Below are positions 59,701 through 64,000 of a DNA stretch of 64,000 bases, in pieces. A program made the translations under genes and the position numbers. Source of the DNA: Ciona savignyi (Eukaryota; Chordata; Ascidiacea; Phlebobranchia; Cionidae); assembly GCA_000149265.1 (NCBI GenBank), contig CH003381.1:350038-414037 (forward strand). The letters run 5' to 3'. Numbering within the stretch: position 1 is the stretch's first letter; every line of letters begins with the position of its first letter. Under the pieces are notes generated by a model. That model was not told where the DNA came from. It ran no database searches and saw nothing but the letters and a program-made list of their open reading frames with translations.

Positions 59701-62700
59701 TACAGCTATTTTTCTGCATCATTTGAATTAACAGTCCTTTCTGGTTTTAACCAGTAATGTATGGTATTTCTTAGTTTTATGTGTTTTTTCAAGAGTGACA
59801 AACAATATGTGATTCCATCATTTCCCCTGTCAGTCTTAGACTGAAATAATTTTGGCCCTGGTTTAAATGTGTGTCTCTAAATATACCTCCAAAATGTAAC
59901 CACTGATGTAATCAATCACCTTACCAAATTTTAGCAAGATTGTTCTTACATTTTAAGGTAATAAAAAAACCACAGACATAAACGCTTACTTCCCAGCAGG
60001 ACATGGCTCACATTGTGATGATTGATTGAGGTTTGTCTTGTTGGAGAATGTGCCGTCCGGGCAAGCTGAGAGTGTGGAGGTGGATAGTTCACAGAAGTAG
60101 CCAGCCGGGCAGTCCAAGGGCGCGGTCGTGTTCACATCCGGGCAGTATGTGCCTGGTGGACACGGGTCGCATGTGTACTGACCCTTCTTTGGCTGATAAG
60201 TGCCGGGCGAGCACTCGGTGGGCGCGAGCGTGCCGTTGGTGCACATGAAGCCAGCCGGACATATATATCCCATCCCACTACCAACCAGTGGAGTAGGGGT
60301 GTCGGAACCACCCGTGCAGACATATCCTTGCAGACAATCGATCATCACCCCACTCACGTCGCTGCAATATTTGCCGGGGTCGCACGACTCACAATCCGAC
60401 ACGTTCTGGTTGCCTTGATCTTTGGTGATCGATCCAGGTGGACATGGGGAAGCGATGTAACTATTCTCCTCGCAGTAAAAACCTTGCGGGCACAAATTCT
60501 GGGTGCTGGAGTCAGAGCCGGCAGTGCAGTAATACCCCGCCTCACAAGGCCCATCCCCGGTACCCATTGATTGCCCTGGTGTGCTGCAGAAGTACCCAGG
60601 CCAGCAGTCCTTGCAGCTCGCAGCCGAGGAGCTACCAGTGTTGTTGTTATAGGTTCCACTCGGACATGGATATTTGGTGGAAACGTCAGTGTTCAATAAG
60701 CAGTAGTGTCCCTCAGGGCAAGGGATGGGGGTGGTTATTGCCCCCGATGTGGGGCAATAAAACCCAGCCGGACAGTCTAAACATGTCGGCTGCAGTACAT
60801 CTTTCTGATAAAACCCGGAATTGCATTCGACAGCAGTGGCAGAGCCAGTGGGGCATTTGTAGCCGGCCATACACTGGTTGGCTGGGTCATTTGGACTTGT
60901 ACTTCCAGCAGGGCAGAAGTAGCCTGCATCACAACTACCACTTACATTTGTACGAGCTAGCCCACTGCAGTAGCTACCTGCATCGCATGTTTGGCACTGA
61001 CCGAAGCTTGATATTGCGGATCCAACCAGTCCATAAGTTCCATTGGGGCACGGGATTGGGGTTGTGGTGCCTTCGGGGCAGTAGAACCCTGGATCGCATG
61101 CCCAGGCAGGGTCCAGGGGCTGGGCGGACCCAGGAGGGCAGTAATATGCTTTCGTGCAGTTATTGGTGGGCTCAGGTAAACCAGCGCGCTCGCAGTATTG
61201 ACCGGCTGGACACTGTATGGGGTAAGGGGTGCCTGGCGGGCAGTAGTGGTTGATGAAACATTCCCCCCCGTTTGGTGTACCTGTGTTTGAGGTCGAGCCC
61301 TCTGTGGATATAAATTTCCAACCGTGAGCATAAAGTGTATTCTGATGTACCTAAGCAAACTAATTTTACATTTCTCCAACCCAGGGGTATCTAGTAGGGC
61401 AGGCGAATTTATATCTGTGTAAGATCTTCAAAACATTATTGATATTGTCCAGCTCACTGGCATATATTGTGCTATTTAATTTAGTAGCCCTTATAGTCAC
61501 ACTGTTTAATACCACCAGCACACAATACAATGACAGCATCAGAACTTCGACGGTAAAAATGAAGTGAATTAACAGAAGATATTCGACCGATTAGTTTGGT
61601 GGATTAGTGTGTTGTCTTTTAGCCGAAGGGTTGCAGGTACAAAACTGGTCGCTAGTTAGCCGGCTGAGTCGTTGGGCAAGGCACTTAACATATTTTTTAG
61701 GAAAATGCCTGAACCCAGTGAAATGATGCATACTACTACTACCAAATTAAAGAAACATCTGAATCATACAAAACACTGCAGCACAGGGTGATCTGACGAT
61801 TACCCCATATTTTTCTGTGTAGTAACCCCCATATTTTTCCGATTCAAAAGATAAACATAAAAACGCCACAAAGCATCTTACCAGGGCAGTAGTATCCAGG
61901 ATCACAGGGCAAACCATCCTCAGTATTAGCCAAGTTGTCGCAGTATGTACCAGCTGAGCAAGGGACACACCAGGATTCATTGTGTGCTTTCGTCATATTG
62001 TTGAAGGTGCCCGCTTTGCACGAATACTGGGTCGGCCTCTCTGTGCCACTCGGACAGTAGTAACCTGAGGTGAGGCGTAAACTAAACGGTGGCAGGGGTG
62101 CATATTTTCAACCATTTTAACAAGTTCAACACAGTACAGAAAATAACTGGCCATTCAACATTTTCTCAGTATATATGTAGTTCGTCTATAAATGCACAAT
62201 CAATATTTAATTCAAATAAAGATATAATTATGTGGCTTTATATCACCAAGTACAAGATTTTTTTTTATATTTAACAAGTGCATATAGTGCAATAGCTATC
62301 TTAACTCGACTAAGGGCATGAGGTATCTCATTAAGCAAAGCATTCCACCTATAAGGATGTAAGAAACCAATTAACTTCACACTGCAATAACATTAACTTC
62401 TTGACTATGTGCATGGGGTGCCTTGCAATACCGGTGATGGAGGCCTGACTTCCCAAGTGTACATCCACACACTCATCCACACACTACGATAGCCTATACA
62501 GCAACTCCACTGCGGGAACGTGTATCTACTTACCTTCCGGACATGGGTTGATGAGATAGGTTGTGGTGTTAGCAGGGCAATAATAGCCGGGTTCACACAC
62601 CCTGCACGACCCTTGGGTTGTGATGTCATTGTAGAAGCCGGCTATGCAACTCTGTAATGTGAGGGGTGTTTCAGGAATTCATCGATACGACACCTAGTGG

Positions 62701-64000
62701 TTAAGTGATCAAGGACCGAGTGCAACACCAAGTGGTGAAAACATCGTTGCCCCAGTGCTCATCACAGCACCTAGTGGTGAAAACTTACCAAAGGAGATTT
62801 GGAGCCGGCCACGCAAAACGTCCCAGTTGGGCAAATATCCCCCAAACTCGGATATATGGCGTTGGGTATGGGGGCACAAGCTGATCCACTCGGGTTAGGG
62901 GTGTGCACACCCGACTGGCAATAATAACCCTCATCACATGGGGCTGTGGGTGATGTAAGACCCGTTTCATTGCAATAATACCCAGCAGAGCATGGCAGGC
63001 ATTCCTCCATGCGTTGTAACTCTTCTGCGTTGGAGTATGTGCCAATCGGGCATGGTTTGTAGTCCACACCTGCGTGGAAGTAGAATGATTGACAGGTTAG
63101 TACAATGATTGGCAGGTGAGTACAATGATTGACAGGTGAGTACAATGATTGGCAGGTGAGTACAATGATTGACAGGTTAGTACAATGATTGGCAGGTGAG
63201 TACAATGATTGACAGGTTAGTACAATGATTGGCAGGTGAGTACAATGATTGGCAGGTGAGTACAATGATTGACAGGTTAGTACAATGATTGACAGGTGAG
63301 TACAATGATTGACAAGTGAGTACAATGATTGACAGGTGAGTACAATGATTGACAAGTGAGTACAATAATTGACAGGTGAGTACAATGATTGACAGGTGGC
63401 ACTCATAGTGCTTATGCGGATGTACCCACCTGTTCCATTGGGGCAGTAGTAACCCCTGGGGCATGGCCGGTAGAGCGTGGATGGGACGTCGGCAACCACG
63501 TGACTCGCCTCGCAATATTGACCGGCCGGGCACGGCACACAAGTGTCAGAAAGTGAAGAATCGGAATAAAACCCGTCCCCACATGACTCGGGTTGCGCAG
63601 AGCCGAGTGGGCATTTGTACCCGATCCAACAGGCTACTTCTGTGGCACTCGAGCTACCGTTTGGACAATAATAACCTGGTAAAAACAATAGAGATGAAGT
63701 ATAAATTTAAGTACAGAAAACTTTCAAATTGTAATAGCCCTAACAACTCACCTGTGGAAACGAGTCATTTTTCAGTACAATGCGATAAAGCCTGGCTTTC
63801 AACACCACAAGTATACATATAAATCAACCACTTGAACATTATAAATGACTCAGCAACTTGATGTGAGCATAATGTATTTTACTGCATACTGTGATACAGC
63901 CTGGTTTTTAACCACCTACTAGGATATGTATTCAACCACTACAGTCAACCACAAGATGGATGGAAAGCAACACTTACCTGGTGTGCAAGGTCCGGTGATG
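29797..64000 (-). CDS. Giant single-pass membrane protein: GCC2/GCC3 ectodomain, DPxTG/VP repeats and long coiled coil (5' end outside window)
   Basis: Sixty-three exons with about 11.9 kb of coding sequence (about 3,970 codons) are found. The gene stops at TAG 29797-29799 and continues past 64000. Intron phases agree across almost the whole chain; doubtful joins are near 37191-37195 to 36902 and 41681 to 41338. Order from N to C: nearly fifty Y/F-C-P type GCC2/GCC3 cysteine motifs (63978-55425), a cysteine- then beta-rich membrane-proximal part with an R-K-R-R site (54971-51554), one transmembrane helix (50914-50840), a short helical part (50389-48577), a glycine/proline-rich repeat block (48240-44196) and a charged coiled coil of about 1,500 residues to the C-terminus. 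The GCC2/GCC3 motif is known from ephrin receptors and many marine-invertebrate proteins. I know no named gene with this full layout. A cell-surface or ciliary scaffold role is inference only. Confidence 0.85.
36487..36586. other. Assembly gap, 100 N, inside a coding exon
   Basis: A 100-N placeholder inside the exon 36476-36703. The 11 bases 'cttctgcttct' occur immediately on both sides, so the flanks may simply overlap. Removing the gap and one flank copy leaves an open frame that ends LVEKQK at a good donor (gtacgg on the minus strand). Confidence 0.9.
39170..39454 (-). mobile_element. tRNA-derived SINE, near full length
   Basis: Reverse-strand copy, from the tail 'aggattatcatgttcatcc' to the head 'gtccggcagattattttg'. 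Body landmarks 'gctattgcagtgtgttgtg' and 'gtagaacccattaatc' are present. It lies in an intron of the giant gene. Confidence 0.75.
40340..40440. repeat. Short minisatellite at an exon edge, about 27-bp units
   Basis: 'gtgtgggtgaacattgac' and variants recur about four to five times in the 150-bp intron between exons 40096-40293 and 40444-40620, ending at the splice donor of the latter. Confidence 0.7.
42600..42891 (-). mobile_element. tRNA-derived SINE, near full length
   Basis: Reverse-strand copy with the head 'gtccgacgggttagtctgg', 'ctattgcagtgtgttgtg' and the tail 'ataggataatcatgtttat'. The B-box region is mutated ('gtttataactgg'). Intron of the giant gene, just after the exon ending at 42582. 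Confidence 0.8.
43326..43830. repeat. Minisatellite of 48- and 51-bp units, about ten copies
   Basis: 'tatattactatg' recurs at 43341, 43392, 43440, 43491, 43539, 43590, 43641, 43692 and 43740, with a variant at 43791. Spacing alternates between 48 and 51 bp. Because both lengths divide by three, long open frames arise on both strands. The array directly abuts the splice acceptor of the exon 43200-43325. Confidence 0.9.
46060..46260 (-). mobile_element. SINE lacking its tRNA-like head
   Basis: Reverse-strand body and tail only ('gtgtttatcgccgtgaatgg', 'gctattgcattgtgttgtg', 'aatctgctgggttcaggc'). Confidence 0.65.
46721..46922. other. Assembly gap, 202 N, in an intron
   Basis: The gap lies in the intron between exons 47298-47567 and 46392-46525, whose phases match, so probably no exon is lost. 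SINE sequence resumes directly after it (46923-46990), so the gap probably covers a SINE head. Confidence 0.9.
46923..46990 (+). mobile_element. SINE tail next to an assembly gap
   Basis: 'gacgattgccgtgtgttaac' to 'ggggataaacatgaatatcc' matches the 3' end of the SINE family. The rest is hidden in the 202-N gap. Confidence 0.6.
47940..48087. repeat. Degenerate tandem repeat duplicating a splice donor
   Basis: Units built on 'cagatacacaggtggat'. The last two are 36 bp long, and each contains 'ggacttacc', the complement of the exon-intron border at 48088/48087. Confidence 0.6.
48577..50389 (-). other. Cytoplasmic juxtamembrane helical exons
   Basis: Exons 50291-50389, 49605-49749, 48992-49122 and 48577-48709. 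They encode charged helical sequence (for example IGRQKEEVKLVYQKIS, KKQMEAYEKEREDLDIEIE) that could form short coiled coils before the repeat block. Phases agree (0, 1, 0, 1). Confidence 0.75.
49378..49587. repeat. 29-bp minisatellite, seven copies
   Basis: The unit 'gatcaaagtggatcaaatatgcaggttct' type recurs at about 49386, 49415, 49444, 49473, 49502, 49531 and 49560. It lies in the intron 49123-49604. Related 'ggatcagatatgcaggt' pieces extend to about 49130, and a similar motif occurs in the intron at 47940-48087. Confidence 0.9.
50750..51027 (-). other. Transmembrane exon of the giant gene
   Basis: About 25 consecutive uncharged hydrophobic residues (50914-50840, beginning WLLIGLLLASAF and ending VGALVLF) are flanked by LLEPD outside and QKYGWGR inside. 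The positive side therefore faces the cytoplasm and the GCC repeats face out. It follows a short cysteine-containing stalk and continues into a tyrosine-containing juxtamembrane stretch (VPYYREIANFFDFDNYSSK). Confidence 0.85.
51132..51446. mobile_element. hAT-type MITE, 315 bp, with perfect 8-bp target duplication
   Basis: Left end 'cagcgtttcccaacc' and inverted right end 'cagtgtttcccaacc', with 'cgcggact' near both ends. It is flanked on both sides by the identical octamer ccctatac (51124-51131 and 51447-51454), the 8-bp duplication expected for hAT insertion. It lies in the intron 51028-51553 and has no coding capacity. Confidence 0.85.
51770..51960. repeat. Three-unit G/T-rich tandem repeat
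   Basis: 'gaagacttgtatgggggtgg', 'gggttacatgggtg' and similar blocks recur about every 56-60 bp in the intron 51761-52281. Confidence 0.65.
52413..52424 (-). other. Candidate furin/proprotein-convertase site R-K-R-R
   Basis: The codons CGG AAA CGC CGC precede AGC (Ser) in an extracellular, low-cysteine region about 160 residues before the transmembrane helix. R-x-K/R-R is the furin consensus. Cleavage would leave a large shed or non-covalently held ectodomain. Confidence 0.5.
52550..52700. repeat. Degenerate CCCTAA-like tract
   Basis: Irregular 'cctaaccctaa', 'aacctaaac' and 'taaccc' blocks resemble decayed telomere-type hexamers. It lies in the intron 52443-52867. Confidence 0.45.
55000..55345. 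repeat. AT-rich tandem repeats in an intron
   Basis: First a series of 'gttgaaattaaattgattgt' units at roughly 35-bp spacing (55000-55130), then a 70-bp unit with 'gttgtatcatgattgttaat' present twice (about 55220-55340). Confidence 0.7.
59615..59874. mobile_element. Possible hAT-like remnant
   Basis: Starts 'cagatatggacaaactatgg', a terminus style seen in hAT elements, and is flanked by the exact octamer ctctaaat (59607-59614 and 59875-59882). The inverted right terminus is poor, so the call is tentative. It lies in the intron 59125-59989. Confidence 0.4.
61588..61860 (+). mobile_element. tRNA-derived SINE
   Basis: Head 'gaccgattagtttggtgg', B-box-like 'gcaggtacaaaactgg', body 'gcaaggcacttaacat' and tail 'gattcaaaagataaacat'. 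Located in the intron 61302-61881. Confidence 0.65.
63085..63400. repeat. 20-bp minisatellite, about 16 copies, filling an intron
   Basis: The unit 'gacaggtgagtacaatgatt', with single-base variants (ggcagg, caggttag, caagtgag), makes up most of the 360-nt intron 63070-63429. Confidence 0.95.

Larger units (their letters stand above)
55425..64000 (-). other. Ectodomain exons with GCC2/GCC3 cysteine repeats
   Basis: Exons: 63978-64000 (cut by window end), 63430-63675, 62789-63069, 62534-62651, 61882-62064, 59990-61301, 58973-59124, 58121-58378, 57631-57867, 56775-57377, 56612-56722, 56132-56322, 55425-55670. The recurring units are CPPGTYxP, AGFYCP, PCPxGHYCP and similar, about 40 to 50 residues apart as pairs. 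The 1,312-nt exon alone carries about seventeen. Most exons end in phase 1 inside a glycine codon that begins a new 'GYYCP' or 'GTP', so the exons are symmetric and can duplicate without frame change. Many N-x-S/T sequons fit an extracellular, glycosylated region. Confidence 0.85.

Noticed and set aside
60438-61253. 271-codon open frame on the plus strand
   Set aside because: It lies antisense to the 1,312-nt GCC exon, whose C, P, G and Y codons rarely make stops on the other strand; composition is not protein-like.
63085-63400. CRISPR-like array
   Set aside because: Units are contiguous with no variable spacers and the DNA is eukaryotic; it is a minisatellite.

Overview
This is eukaryotic, intron-rich, AT-rich genomic DNA with three assembly gaps. 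Compact introns (about 50 bp to 1 kb), dispersed tRNA-derived SINEs with a common 'gtccgac...ggttcgaaac' head, hAT-type non-autonomous elements, many intronic minisatellites and the gene content suggest a marine invertebrate deuterostome. A tunicate of the Ciona type is my inference; no sequence here proves the species.

Layout. (1) 1-9672, plus strand: the 3' part of a multi-exon gene for a mostly alpha-helical protein that I cannot name with confidence (focadhesin-like is a weak guess). It ends at 9672. (2) 9673-13165: intergenic, with decayed SINEs and a hAT MITE nested in one of them. (3) 13166-25187, plus strand: a complete 23-exon gene for a secreted cysteine-rich protein, except for part lost in a 100-N gap. 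It has a signal peptide, at least five Ly6/uPAR-type (LU, three-finger) domains each split over two exons, and two copies of a five-exon helical cysteine module, in the order LU-LU-LU(partial)-A-LU-LU-A-tail. Exon lengths match between copies (30/30, 109/109, 112/112, 167/167 nt). (4) 26918-28459, plus strand: an intronless coding exon for an 18-finger C2H2 zinc-finger protein. (5) 29797 to beyond 64000, minus strand: one giant gene with 63 exons found here and about 3,970 codons. Its N-terminus lies outside the window. From N to C it encodes close to fifty GCC2/GCC3 (ephrin-receptor-like) cysteine motifs, a membrane-proximal beta-rich region with an R-K-R-R convertase motif, one transmembrane helix, a cytoplasmic block of glycine/proline-rich 'DPxTG...VP' repeats, and about 1,500 residues of charged coiled coil.

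The most unusual material is the giant receptor-like/coiled-coil protein, the modular duplicated LU gene with an intron sequence shared between its two copies, and several stop-free introns in the giant gene: a 360-nt minisatellite intron divisible by three, a 54-nt exitron-like segment, and a 48/51-bp minisatellite that reads in frame into an exon.

Exon borders were read by eye from GT/AG sites, reading-frame openness and agreement of intron phase between neighbours. Most phases agree throughout the LU gene and the giant gene; the few disagreements are stated in the entries.
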